A stretch of 64,000 bases of DNA, from the NCBI RefSeq assembly GCF_000247815.1, contig NC_021681.1:23854424-23918423 (forward strand), read 5' to 3'. The notes below the pieces were generated by a model. That model saw only the letters and a list, made by a program, of their open reading frames with translations. It made no database searches and was not told the DNA's origin. Of this stretch, positions 51,509 through 64,000 are shown one piece after another. The translations under genes were made by a program, and so were the position numbers. Position 1 is the first letter of the stretch. Every line of letters begins with the position of its first letter. This DNA is from Ficedula albicollis (Eukaryota; Chordata; Aves; Passeriformes; Muscicapidae).

Positions 51509-54500
51509 TAAGATGCTGTGGCTCTGGGGCTCAGAATCTTGCTGATTTTTATTCTCATTTCCTTGGGTTTTTTTCTCCAAAACTCCAACCTGGTATTTTC
51601 TCAAGGGCTTTACAGAGTGGATCCACATAGGAAAATGTTGTAGGGAGAGAATTGAAGGGCTCAGCCTTCAAACCAGGCTGGTTTTGTGGTGGGAGGGGGA
51701 GATGCAGATGTGCACAGAAATACAGCTTCACAAAGTCATATAATCATTAATCTTAAAAAAAAACAGGAATATTTCTAACAAAACTCTTTCTGTGCCTCAG
51801 CTTTGCTATCAGTGAGGAGAATTTTTTGTTAGTTGTGCTCTGTTTAATTCCCCTAATGATTAAAATGTATTTTCTTCCCTTCTTCTTCTATTTTTTTAAA
51901 TTTTATTTGAAAATGGGCCTCTAATACTTGCAAATTCTTAAACATTTATGGATAAACCCATGAATCTGCAAACACTTGCAGATTTCCCCTGACAGCTTGA
52001 ATTCCAATATTAAACCTCATCTGGTAACTGCAAGTGTCAAAATTATTCCTGGTGTGCTGAATCAGCCTAACTTTGTCATTGCATCCAACAGAAGTGGAAA
52101 AAAAGGAAAAAATTAAAGTGAATTTCTTTGCTTTGTAGCTTGATACACGAAAACACATGTACAAATGAGCAGCACATACAACATTATAATTTTAGATTAC
52201 ATTAATTTATTTCCTCTGGGGAGTTTTGTGTGTCACCAAGCAGGTAGAGACAGTCTTCCTCAGCAAGCACTATTATTTATTGATATTTTCTAAAATACAC
52301 ATTGAATGTTTTCCTAAAATTTCTGATGAGAAGTAGTGAAATTTCAGAAAAAGAGTGGAAGATGGGGATTTTCCTTCTCATGCCACCATGTGAATATTGG
52401 TGATTCCTCTCTCCCAAGCTGTTAAAATTCTTTAAAATCTGACGTGGGTGAAAGATACTAATGTACATTTAATTAATGCAAATTAAATCCTTTTGGGGAA
52501 TCACAAAGCTCAAAACAGTCAAATATCAGATATTCCATTATTTGTGCTTCTGACATGCTGTGTATATGTTCATATTTTATTCCCTGAACCATTTCATCTC
52601 CTCTCCTTATCTCTTTTTCCCAGTCTCTTAGATGAATGTGGGTGAAAAAAAAAAAAAAGCATTTTAAAGCATTGTGAAGTTTCCACAATAATCTTCCTCT
52701 GACCATCCCTTGGGAGCCTCTTTTTGTTGGTGTGTTCAGTGGTAGGGATAGGGAAGGAAAAAGAAAAAAAAAAAAATCAAAAACATTTTTCAATGTTATT
52801 TTTGAGCTTCTTTTCCCTTCCCCACTCCCTGGAGGCAGCTTGTACTTTGCCCTCTCTGTTCTTTCTCACTTGGCCTGAATCTCCTGCTATTTATCTTGGG
52901 CTGCCCTCTGATTCCAGCAGATTTGCTTTAGATCCAAAAAAAAATGGGGAAATCTCTGCACCAGGACTCGGGGCTTGATGAGATTTAGGAATATTATTTA
53001 TGTCAGCCCACATTCTCCTTGTGTAGAACAGGCATCAGTCTCTTGGACCACTCCTGATTTTAGGGGGGAAAAAAAAAATTCTTCCATGCTCCTTTGTTGT
53101 TATTGACTGGTTGTTTGTGTGGGAAATGGTTTGGAGAAGATTCTGAGCATTCCATTTTTCTCTCTGTGCCTCACAGAATAATCTCTGCTGGTTCTCTGTT
53201 GACCCCAGGCCTCAGAGAGAGCCTGAAGCAACCCAGGCCCCCCCGGTTGTTTCTTTTTTCACAGCACTCCCAACAAGTGTGAAACAGCAGACAGCACTAA
53301 AACCTTGGCTTTTCCAAGGTGAACCACTCGGGGTGAGTTCCTGAAGGAAAGGAATTGTGCTCTGGGCTCTCCATCAAAACCTCCTGGCCAGCTTTGCCCC
53401 CATAATGTGCTTTTACATCCCTCCAGCCCTGGGAGGGAGGAGGCTTTACAGAGAGTTTGCTTCCACCAGGCAATCAAAGCTTTGGAGGCAACTTTTTGGG
53501 AATGGTTTCCCTCAGTTTCCGCTCCTCAGAAACCCTGGGGTGGCTCATGGAGTGCTCTCATTGAAAGAGCACAGCAGCATGACACTGAATTTTGTTTGAA
53601 TTCTGTTCGGCCGTCGGAAGGTTGACACCAAGCTGTGGCTGAAAGAGCCACTTCCCCCAAATCCCAGGTTTCAGCTGAGCTGGGAATGAGGTGGTCCTGG
53701 CAATCTGAAGGCAAAATTTCTCAAGAAGAGCTTGTGCAGTGCTGGACATTCCCAGGACACAGCAGCTGAGATTGGAGGGAGGCTTGACTTCCAGCCAGAG
53801 GGGGGAAAAAAGCCCCAAAAACCAACAAAACCACGACATTTTTCAAGTATTATAAAAGCAAAAGGGCAGTGAAGAGACTGCATTAAGATGTTTTTAGAAG
53901 ACCAATTCATGCTGCTTTATATCTCCTCTCATTTTAGGGCAGGCACACAGAGAATGTATTTTACCCATCTGCTTGAGTCTCCTTCCCTTAAATTGGGCCC
54001 TTTTTTGCTTGCCTTGCCTCGAAGTTTAGAAGAGGAGACTACATTTGCTTGAAAATGCCATTTAAATATGTAATAGTTTTATCAGCAGAAAGCCTTCATT
54101 ATTGGAAAAAACAGGAATATGAGCCACTAAAGAGACTGGGAGCAAAAGCAGGAGGCAGGAGGTGAGGATTACTGTTGCTCTGCTATCAGTGATGCTGAAA
54201 GGCTGGGGAGCCTGGAGGAAATTTAAATCGTGTTCTATCTTTGGCAGCAGACGTGCTGGGTAGGGCTGGAGCAAAGGTGTGCAGCTTAAAAGCTCCACAA
54301 AGCAGCTCAGAAATGAAACCACCTTTTCCTCCTCGGTGTTTTATGGCTGCTTATTTCCACTTAATTTTATAGCCTGGCAAGGAAGATAATTCCTTGGATC
54401 TTCCCTGTCATCTCGTACAAACATTTTGGTTTTGTTTAAACTCGTCCCCATCTAACACCACTTACTCCGGGTTTTGCCTCAGGGCTTTAGAGGTGTTTAG

Positions 54501-55923
54501 ATTTTATTGTTCTCCTGTTGTAATCAGAAGCACAAACACACCTTAGATGGTGGCAGGCTGTGTTTGACACGATTCACACATCCATGACTTAGTCTGGAGC
54601 ACTGCAGGGAGAAAAGTGAGGTTTAGGGCAAAGGGATGAGCAGGAGCTGGGACTTTCTGTCCCCTCCCTCTGCAAGGACTCAAACAATTCCTTTAAAACC
54701 TGCAGCTGATTTTCTCTTTATGGAAAAAAAAAATCAAACCAATTATGTCTACAGACTATAAAGGTTCTATATTCCATTATTACCAATATTTAGATGTGGT
54801 GTAGCATTAAACTTACAAATGGGATTTTTTTTTTCATAAAGTATAAATAATTAGCATTGCTTTATTTCAACTACAACATCTGTTAGTTTAATTTTGCTGG
54901 TATTTTTTTGCTGCTTTTTAAGCTGCAGAGTCAGAGGAGAGAGCAATTAAATGATATAATAGACAAAATTTCATAACCTGCGGTAATTTCATGAAGAGTA
55001 AGAAAAAGAAAAATGAAGGTTGAACGTCAGGACAGGAGGTAAAGAAGTATCATAAAAAAACCCCCTCAGGGTATCTCATCACTTGGGTGTCTTAAAATTA
55101 GTCTGGAAAATTGACTTTAATGTCTATTCTAGGAAAGAACCCTGAGAGTTTGCACAGGGTGGGCTGGAAAAACCTCATCCCTTTGTTTTCCTGTTGTTTG
55201 CTGTGCTGTTCCCTGAGACATGACCATGCAAGTTCTTGCTGTTTGAAACATGGAAAAGGTCTGTGCTGTTCACAACCCTCATTTCCACTCCCATCAAGCT
55301 GCTGTGAAGACCCCAAGGAATGGGCGAGCTCCAGGGGTGGCCTGAAGGCAGCAGAGAGTGGAGAAATCCCTCCCTCATATTTCCCAGATATTTCCCAACA
55401 CTCTCCTCCTGGGGCCTGCTGACTTCCAGAATAATCAGGATTCATCTGGAAAATATTTCTAACAAAAAGCTCTGTAATCACATCTCTGTCTTGGTCATAG
55501 CAAATGATACAACAACAGCTGTTTCCTCCCAATTAATTGCATTTAATGGTGCCCAGACTGGGATGCAGAGGCAGCTCCTTCAGATGAAGATGTCAGAACT
55601 AATGGAGTGAACTCTCTCAAGGTGTGATTAATTCCTCGGCAAATATTTTTCTTTATTAGGCTGCTAATTAGATTACTTTCTGAATTCTCAGTTAATAAAA
55701 ATATTAATATTTGATATTTATCTACTGCCAGGCACTAATAGCCAGCTGTGGTGGAGCTGTATTTTGTCTGGGTTTATGAGCTCAGGGCTTGGTGCTGATT
55801 TCAGCACTGCACTCTGTAGTAGCCAGAACACCTCCTGTTAGTGCCCGGGGGGGGGAGGAAAATCAGAGCCCTGACTTACACAGAATTGTAGAGCCCTACA
55901 GTAACTGCTCTGAAGCCAGGTGC

Positions 55924-55924
<1 letters not shown>
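51509..55924. other. Non-coding DNA, no gene seen
   Basis: Single-copy sequence with several homopolymer A or T runs (near 52646, 52766, 53072, 54724). Open frames of up to about 144 codons (55098-55532, minus strand) have no recognised domain and overlap frames on the other strand. A complex stretch at 53460-53660 with few repeats could be conserved, but there is no direct evidence. Confidence 0.5.
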
Positions 55925-55963
<39 letters not shown>

Positions 55964-55965
55964 GG
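55925..55965. repeat. Poly-A (36) followed by five G
   Basis: An uninterrupted run of 36 As, then ggggg and aaaag, leading directly into the hexamer array. It could be the tail of a retroposed sequence, but I see no element in front of it. Confidence 0.95.
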
Positions 55966-55970
55966 AAAAG

Positions 55971-56571
55971 ATATAGATATAGATATAGATATAGATATAG
56001 ATATAGATATAGATATAGATATAGATATAGATATAGATATAGATATAGATATAGATATAGATATAGATATAGATATAGATATAGATATAGATATAGATAT
56101 AGAGATAGATGATATAGATTAGATATATATAGATATAGATATAGATATAGATATAGATATAGATATAGATATAGATATAGATATAGATATAGATATAGAT
56201 ATAGATATAGATATAGATATAGATATAGATATAGATATAGATATAGATATAGATATAGATATAGATATAGATATAGATATAGATATAGATATAGATATAG
56301 ATATAGATATAGATATAGATATAGATATAGATATAGATATAGATATAGATATAGATATAGATATAGATATAGATATAGATATAGATATAGATATAGATAT
56401 AGATATAGATATAGATATAGATATAGATATAGATATAGATATAGATATAGATATAGATATAGATATAGATATAGATATAGATATAGATATAGATATAGAT
56501 ATAGATATAGATATAGATATAGATATAGATATAGATATAGATATAGATATAGATATAGATATAGATATATG
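55971..56571. repeat. (AGATAT)n hexamer microsatellite, about 0.6 kb
   Basis: About 100 units of the hexamer AGATAT. The array is essentially pure except for one disordered island at 56100-56131 containing agagatagatgatatagatt. Frames across it encode alternating Tyr-Arg, Ile-Tyr or Leu-Tyr and are not genes. Confidence 0.97.
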
Positions 56572-59159
56572 ACTCCCAAAAGGTAATAGGACATTTCAAA
56601 TCAGACTGTGAAGCTGCAACAATGGCAGAAAATGCAAGCTGAACCTCCCATCATGGCTGGGAGTTAAATGCCATTTTAGCAGTTACTGGACAAGTGCAAA
56701 TAATCCACAGCACGTGTCAGTGTGGAATAATGAGGAGGATGAAAGGTGATGGTGCAGGAAGCTGAGGTGGAGCTAAAATCAGCTTTCAGTTGTCAGGTGG
56801 CAGACAATGAAAACAGTTTTGAGGACAATTTAGTGATAAACATTTGGGCCAGAAAGAGTGGGGTTGACTGATGGCTTCCCCAAGAGAACCTGCTCAAAAC
56901 CTCCAGAAATTCCAGTGGGGTTTAAGAAATTAATTCTGGTCCTTTTCATGTGTCACTAAATTTCAATGGAATTTGGAATTTCTCCTTGGAAGACAATTTT
57001 AATGGCTATTTTGCTTTTGAATCCAAGGAAAACATTGATAATGCCAACAAAAATCAGACTATAATATTAAAATATAAAAATTCAAGCTCTGTCTCTTATA
57101 GGAACATACTTCACCTTTTATTCTCTCAAGACATTTGTGCCAGGTGACACAGTGCAGTTCCCACTGCCATGGGCCTGCCATCCTGTTATCTCCTACAAAA
57201 CACGATAACCTTTATTCTGAGATGAAATTCATTAAAATGCACAGTTTAGCATTTTTAAACATCATTTTCTATATCAAATTGTTGTCTGTCTGTGACAATG
57301 GAAGAGTTTAGCACTGTGACACTGATTGAGTTTAAAAACCCATATTTCAGCGTGCCAGACCAGCTGCATGGCGATCAAATAATTTTTTCCTTGATGTTAA
57401 AAACAGTTGCTCCTGCTCAGCTCCTGGATTGCCACAACCTGGTGTGCTGTGTCATTCTGTAAACTGAAGTTTTAACATTTTTCATGTCACATTTACGGCT
57501 GATGGCCCCACACAACCATTGCAGTGGTTCTGATGTCAAAGTTTAGTGCCCTGCTGGCATTTGAGCCCTTGGCCACTCCTTTCCACCCACAATAACCTCG
57601 TTATCCCTCACTTCAGTCACCCAGAGAGGGAGGTAAAGCAGGGCCACCTTTGCTGATAGAGCAGCCTGCTTTCCCTGGAGTTCTGGGATGATCTGATTTT
57701 GCACAAAGCTCTATCCCCTCTGCACGAATCCATAATTAATGACAGCCAATTGCTCCTGGTTTTGATCATGCCAAGGTAATTTTGGACAGCACTTTGGTTC
57801 AGAAAGCCTCAGCAGAGTCCTGTAAACACTCTTGGGTCACTGATGAGAAGATTGCTGTATAATTCTAATAAATTATCCTCAAGCTGTCCCTTGATGTCTC
57901 CACTGTAGCCCAAACACTGTCTGCTTTGAGTGCCTCTGTTTACAAATGCTCTCTGCTGTCCCAAAGTTTAAGCACACTCTACATGTCTGGGTTGAATTTA
58001 TTCCCCTGAATGAAACTTTTCAGCAGGATCTGCCCCTTCTGGCCACACGAAATCCCAGCACATCCAAAGTCGAATGAGGTTTGATGGGAGAATTTCTGGA
58101 TCATCCACCAAGCCCAGCCTGAGCTGGAGCCCACAGGATGGGGGATCCCCACCCATGGGAAATGCCAGGACTTGGCAGAGCCTTTGGAAGAAGGGCTCAG
58201 AGCCCTTCCTGCACCGGGTTTTCAGCCATCCTGGACAAGGGGAAGGGCACAAACACCCAGGAGAGGTTGGGGTGGTTTGAGAGCAAACCTTCACATCCTG
58301 AGCACCACCACTGACCCCACTCCTGCTCCAGCACCCTGCCCAAAAATGTGGTATTTTCTTTAATGTTGCTGCTTGGATGTGGTACAAATTGGAGTTACAG
58401 ACATCATGCCCTTTGCAGGGTGGGTCTGGGAAAACTGCATTAGGAATAAAATAATTTCAGGGTAATTTCCTAAATAAAGTGTTTGTGCTGCCTGGATAGA
58501 AAAATCCCAAGGGGAGCTTATTAGGACAACCTTTCTGCTTTTTAACAGTAAAGATGGTTAAAAGTTGGAGCAGTTTATGGAAAATATATATTTTTTTAGC
58601 AAAGAAAAGGCTTTCAAATATGATTAAATGAACATCTACCAAGATTGCTTTCAGGACAGCTGACCCTGGCTTGTGTTAGCAAGGACTGAATAGATGTGTC
58701 ACATCTTTTCTTCCTTTTATTTACTCTTTGACAGTTAATTTTCATTTTTTATAATACCAGCTTTGACACTTAAATCAATTCCTGTAGGTTGTATTTTGAA
58801 CCTTTTCAATAAGATGAAAAGTCAAATACACCTGATTCTCCCTGGCTGTACCATTAATTTCTTGAAGCTGACTTGCAGGCTATTAGCTCAAGGGTACTTT
58901 TACAATACAAAAAAAAAAAAAAAAGAAATTTTCTAAATTTTAAGACTTTTAAACTGCAAGACAACAAATATAGCCAGGATTATTAGATTTTCAACGGGAA
59001 AAATTAGGAACTTGCTTGCTAAAATAACGAAAGAAAAATGTACCTAATGTTTTAAGAGTAGTGGTTAAAATATATTTGTGAAGTGCTGAGGTATTTGCTA
59101 TGACAGCTGCAAATGTCAATAAAATTTACAGATTTGCCTTTTCCTGAGTGATCCATCCC
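56572..59159. other. Non-coding DNA, no gene seen
   Basis: Single-copy sequence, GC-richer at 58040-58330. A short perfect hairpin, gaagggctc/gagcccttc, lies at 58189-58207. A poly-A run of about 16 sits near 58909-58924. No exon was recognised. Confidence 0.5.
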
Positions 59160-59206
59160 ACAGAATAATGGAATCATTAAAGTTGGAAAAGACCTTCAAG
59201 GTGAGG
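59160..59206 (-). mobile_element. CR1 3' fragment, antisense, very short
   Basis: 'cagaataatggaatcattaa' then 'agttggaaaagaccttcaag' is the start of an antisense CR1 of the aggttggaaaagacct subgroup. Similarity ends after about 47 bases. Confidence 0.85.
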
Positions 59207-59556
59207 TGCCACATTGACTCATTGTTTAACATTTCCATGATCTGTGTATGGACATTTAATGGCAAATTCTTGCCACTCCTGTCCCCCATCATTGTCTGTT
59301 GAAATGCTTTGACACCTCTGTGGATTCTCAGGGAACTTTCACCAATATTGTTGCATAAAGAACTGTGAAATATTTTTTACCATTTTGCCAAATGCCTTTG
59401 CCCAGTAACTCACAGCTGATGGCTCCATGGATTTCATTTCTGGTTTAGTGTCTTGTTTCCTTGGGTTGAGACATCCCAGTGTGTGCCTTTAGCACTCCAA
59501 ATTACATGGAAATAAAGATGCCCAAATTCAGAGAAACTCTGAATAATTCAAACTCT
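59207..59556. other. Non-coding DNA, no gene seen
   Basis: Ordinary single-copy sequence between a CR1 scrap and the 1,116-bp duplication. Confidence 0.4.
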
Positions 59557-61788
59557 CTACTTCTCCACCTGCATGTTTCAGCCAGTGAGCCTTTGATAAC
59601 AATGGAAGCAACACCAAGAATATTTTTTGCTTGCTAAAGAGAAGTGGAAGGCTTGTCCTTTGCCCAGTTTTCAGCAGAAAGGTCCCTGCCAGCACAGAAC
59701 TGCAGTGCCTGGGTGTAAGTGGGGATGGCACAAACCCAGAGACGTTCCAAAGACCAGGATGTGCTGGGAATTGCATCTTCAGCACTTGCCCAACGCTCTT
59801 TTCCTCACCTCCAAATAAAAAACTATTTTCCCCTTATGAAATCATGTTCTGCTTCCTCTGAGTTCTCTGCTCCTCAGTGCATCCCTACAAAAATAAAAGG
59901 ATGTGCCCAGTCCTCCACCACTCCTTCCAGCTGGAGGAAAAATTGTTCCTCTTCTGTTTCACTGTCCACACACACAGATTTTTCAGGGACAACAAAATTT
60001 AACATGCATTTCTTAATTTTTATCTCTGGATATGGGACTTGCTAACCAAAACTAAACCTTGCACACATAGTAATTTCTTTTCTGATTTGTTGATCAGACT
60101 TGTTCTTAGAAAAAAAAATTGCCTATTTTGCCTATTGCTTTTCCAAAAACATCACCATAAATCCACTTGTATTGCTAATATAATACTTTGCCAGTTGCAT
60201 TTAGTTATTCAGTCAGAAAAAGGGTGATGCAATTTGTAGACCAAAAAAAAAATCAAGCTAATAATTTTTTAAAGTTTAACTAAATGAAAAGTATTAATTT
60301 TTAAAAAATTGAATATTAAATAATCTTAAAGTTTTTAGAAGCCTGGAACAAGTGGAAGATTTCATTTCACAAGCAAACCTCCAGTTTTACTTTTGGCTCA
60401 AAAAGCTTTCAAATGCTTTTGTTAAAGCCAATCCAAAATGATTCCCCTGGATTTTTCAGAACTGGTGGCTAAATAAAAAATCAGCTCATACTATTCCGGG
60501 GTTATTTGAGGATTTCTTTGTGTTACTCTCCAGTTTCATTCTCCTGGCTTGAGTAGCAGTTAATTATTTTCTCAAAAATCGAAGGTAGACCTTAGCAACA
60601 TGAAAGCAATAAAGAAATTCAATGGATTGCATTCACTCAACAGGGTAAAAATTTCTGAAGCCTGAAAAGTTCCTACTTCTCCACCTGCATGTTTCAGCCA
60701 GTGAGCCTTTGATAACAATGGAAGCAACACCAAGAATATTTTTTGCTTGCTAAAGAGAAGTGGAAGGCTTGTCCTTTGCCCAGTTTTCAGCAGAAAGGTC
60801 CCTGCCAGCACAGAACTGCAGTGCCTGGGTGTAAGTGGGGATGGCACAAACCCAGAGACGTTCCAAAGACCAGGATGTGCTGGGAATTGCATCTTCAGCA
60901 CTTGCCCAACGCTCTTTTCCTCACCTCCAAATAAAAACCTATTTTCCCCTTATGAAATCATGTTCTGCTTCCTCTGAGTTCTCTGCTCCTCAGTGCATCC
61001 CTACAAAAATAAAAGGATGTGCCCAGTCCTCCACCACTCCTTCCAGCTGGAGGAAAAATTGTTCCTCTTCTGTTTCACTGTCCACACACACAGATTTTTC
61101 AGGGACAACAAAATTTAACATGCATTTCTTAATTTTTATCTCTGGATATGGGACTTGCTAACCAAAACTAAACCTTGCACACATAGTAATTTCTTTTCTG
61201 ATTTGTTGATCAGACTTGTTCTTAGAAAAAAAAATTGCCTATTTTGCCTATTGCTTTTCCAAAAACATCACCATAAATCCACTTGTATTGCTAATATAAT
61301 ACTTTGCCAGTTGCATTTAGTTATTCAGTCAGAAAAAGGGTGATGCAATTTGTAGACCAAAAAAAAAATCAAGCTAATAATTTTAAAGTTTAACTAAATG
61401 AAAAGTATTAATTTTTAAAAAATTGAATATTAAATAATCTTAAAGTTTTTAGAAGCCTGGAACAAGTGGAAGATTTCATTTCACAAGCAAACCTCCAGTT
61501 TTACTTTTGGCTCAAAAAGCTTTCAAATGCTTTTGTTAAAGCCAATCCAAAATGATTCCCCTGGATTTTTCAGAACTGGTGGCTAAATAAAAAATCAGCT
61601 CATACTATTCCGGGGTTATTTGAGGATTTCTTTGTGTTACTCTCCAGTTTCATTCTCCTGGCTTGAGTAGCAGTTAATTATTTTCTCAAAAATCGAAGGT
61701 AGACCTTAGCAACATGAAAGCAATAAAGAAATTCAATGGATTGCATTCACTCAACAGGGTAAAAATTTCTGAAGCCTGAAAAGTTCCT
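59557..61788. repeat. Two-copy tandem duplication, 1,116-bp period
   Basis: 'ctacttctccacctgcatgt' starts at 59557 and 60673, and the closing phrase 'gaagcctgaaaagttcct' ends at 60674 and 61788. The only differences I noticed are one substitution (aaaaaactatttt versus aaaaacctatttt near 59820/60936) and a run of six Ts versus four near 60270/61382. Frames at 59627-60045 recur at 60743-61161 with no recognised domain. It is either a very recent duplication or a second haplotype laid end to end. Confidence 0.95.
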
Positions 61789-64000
61789 GCCCTGGAGAGT
61801 GAAAGGCCACTAATAGCCCCTTGTCCTTGAGAGCAGCCCTGAAAAGGAAGAGGGAAAAGAACTACTTTGCTGTGAAGTGGGGTTTCATTTTCCAGCTCCC
61901 GTAGATACCGCAGCTGACACATGGCAGAAATAAAAGCGCCCCTGAACAAGTTAACAAGGTCTTTGCAGAAGAAAGCACACACCCTTCATTATCATCCTGA
62001 TGGAGGGACCTTCAGCCCTCTTCTTCTGCAGGGCTGCCGTGAGACTTAAGTCCAACAAAAATTAAGATTCGCTGGTGGGGTTGGGGTATAAAAGGCAAAG
62101 AAAGAGCTGGTGTTTGTTTTATCACCCCCTGTCAAGGTTTACATCCCTCACTGTAAATATTGTAATATTCAGCCGAAGGATGGTCGTGGGGGGAGTGTTG
62201 GGGTTTTTTCCCCATAAATTTAGTGAGCCAAAGATTGTCTTTAGTTGGTGAAGTTTGTGATTCACTCCTAATGAAAGCCTTGCTTTGCTTGGCGCCCAGC
62301 CTGGCCAAGGACTGGGAGATGACTTTGAATGAGCAGAAGTGACATCCTGCATTTCACTAACTTATTACACCCTCCTTGATCCAGTGCCTTTTGTCATCTG
62401 GGGTCTCATCTTGAAGCCTGTAGTAAGGGAAAATTCTCTCTGACTTCAAAGCTAAGCAAAGCCTTTATGAATAAATCACCTGAGGTTTTGGTGTCACTGA
62501 TCACAGATCCAAACTTCCCATCCAATGTGGATTCAGGAGTGTGTTGCCAAGCTTTGCTACTTGGCATCCCTAATTCCTGCTCCACTTGCTGTGTCTTCCC
62601 TAATTCTCTTTTTCACCTCACTGCTTGCCTTCTCCAGACTCAGTAAACTCACAACAACCAGTTTAATCTCGTATTTAAATATTTAAACCATTTGTCCTAC
62701 CCAGGATTTTCCTCTTATTATAAAAAATTACAGTTACATTGGCAGTTAAAGAGAAAATCAATTAATTTAAGAGGTATTTTCCTTCTGTTGAAGCAGCATC
62801 TTGCTGTTGCTGACAGAAATGGGTTTTATTTTCTGAGGTAGGAGGGAGATTCTTGTGGGTGTAATTGAGGGAGCCCAGGCAGTTTTCCCACTCAGAGCAG
62901 CTGAGGATGTTGTCCTCAGTTTTTAAGTGAAACACTTTAGTGCCTGGTGGAAATAACAAAGGGAATAATCAGATGCTGGGATGTAGACACAGATAGAAAA
63001 GTCCAATGAGCTTTTATGAAAGCTTTGCTGAGATTTCTTCAGATGTATTAATAGCAAAAGCAAATCACTTCATTAGGAGTGTTATTGCAGCAACTATCAC
63101 ACACCCTCCTTGAGCTGTTACAGTGCAATTATTTGAAGGCAAAAGCAAAGAGCTGCAAATTAACAAACTTCAATTATTGTTTTTAAACTACAAGACTTTC
63201 TTCTTTCTTCTGTGAGAAACAAAGCAAATTTTAGAGAAGCTGACAGATCATCTTCCCCACACTCCAAAATCAAAGCTGCTATCATTTGAAATATTTAGAA
63301 AATGCAAGCTATATATCAGACATTTTTTTTAAAGTTTCTCCCATCAACAGTAACTTTCAAATTTCCAGTTTAGCAGATTTCTGCTTCCTCTCAATCAATT
63401 CTGGCTTTTCCCAGGAGATTCATCTTTATTCCTTTGAAACTGAGGATGGATGAGTGTGTGCCTGGCCTTGAGAAGAAGAGCCCAACATCAAAGTTCAGCC
63501 CCTGACCATGCCAGAGATTATTTTATGTGAGTTGAACAAGTCTTCCCTTACTCAGCTCTGTATCTGTGAAAGCTGCTGCTGATAATTTTTCTTCCCCATC
63601 TTTTATCTCTTTTATCCAGTGCAGGAGATTGGCTGTCAGGATATGTCCCATTAAGAAGCAGAGCACCCAGCACAAGAGAGCCTCAATTGCCATTCACACT
63701 TTCCAAAGCAGAAATATGAAGAGATTCAGCATTAGATTAATAAATGTAATGCGTCCCAAAATGAGGGAAATCATCTCCACCGTAAGCATCTTTATTTTCC
63801 TTGGGAAACTTTACAGACACATTCAGAGTAGCTGATGAGCAATAGAAGCAGTGCTAAAAGACCAATAAAATACATGAAAGTCAACACAGACAGATGCCAG
63901 CAGGTCACCTTAGATGGTTTTGTGTAAATTAAGAAGAAATATGAAACAATTTACAGCTGGCCCTTCTGCAAGACAGTTCTTTAGAAAATTGATTAGTAAT
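61789..64000. other. AT-rich non-coding DNA, no gene seen
   Basis: Single-copy sequence to the end of the window. Open frames up to about 89 codons (63566-63835, plus strand) have no recognised domain. No CR1 terminus or tandem repeat was recognised. Confidence 0.5.

Noticed and set aside
55925..55965. Poly-A as the tail of a processed pseudogene
   Set aside because: No recognisable coding or SINE sequence precedes it and no target-site duplication was seen.
55838..56599. Frames of about 230-250 codons of Ile-Tyr or Leu-Tyr repeats on the minus strand
   Set aside because: Translation of the (AGATAT)n hexamer and poly-A.
59627..61161. Two identical sets of small open frames, which could suggest a duplicated gene pair
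   Set aside because: They recur only because the whole 1,116-bp block is duplicated. They have no domains and overlap in several frames.

Overview
The window reads as nuclear DNA of a bird, probably a songbird. The main evidence is a scatter of CR1 retrotransposon 3' ends in both orientations, with the typical antisense start (gggttggaagggacctt) and sense end (ccttccaacccaaaccatt). I found no protein-coding gene, coding exon, tRNA, rRNA or CRISPR array. Open frames are short, scattered on all six frames and unlike any family I recognise, and the long ones simply translate homopolymers or microsatellites. I read the window as intergenic or deep intronic DNA: AT-rich single-copy sequence with islands of CR1 and tandem repeats.

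Layout. 1-5645: mostly unique AT-rich DNA with three small tandem repeats. 5646-10764: one locus of about 1.8-2.3 kb present up to three times (A1 5646-6280, A2 6282-7977, B 8949-10764), joined by a single N at 6281 and a 970-bp run of pure G. It contains a nested CR1 insertion and a CR1-derived minisatellite. 10765-14020: unique DNA. 14023-14710: an antisense CR1 running into a 31-bp minisatellite. 14711-21097: unique DNA with two CR1 pieces. 21098-21965: exact-looking tandem duplication, unit 434 bp. 21966-39583: unique DNA with CR1 fragments and small tandem repeats. 39584-46291: a second locus assembled twice (C1 + poly-G + D1, single N at 42563, then C2 + 1.86 kb real sequence + D2), ending in about 0.9 kb of (TTCTC)n. 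46868-47119: three-copy repeat. 48065-49193: a 58-bp VNTR split by two poly-G runs. 50850-51508: (AAAAT)n, poly-G, and an N gap with identical 52-bp flanks. 55925-56571: poly-A and (AGATAT)n. 59557-61788: tandem duplication, unit 1116 bp. 61789-64000: unique DNA.

The dominant signal is about assembly quality, not a new biological system. Five pure G runs total 3,647 bases, and wherever a second copy of the locus exists it lacks the G run. In the second locus the 1,902-bp G run sits exactly where the other copy has 1,862 bp of ordinary sequence. I conclude that the poly-G is filler and that at least two duplications (A/B and C/D) are probably two haplotypes, or one locus laid down twice. The real biology is in CR1 nesting, two minisatellites that appear to have grown out of CR1 3' sequence, several VNTRs, and a few complex stretches that may be conserved non-coding elements. 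All repeat assignments are by eye; no database search was possible.
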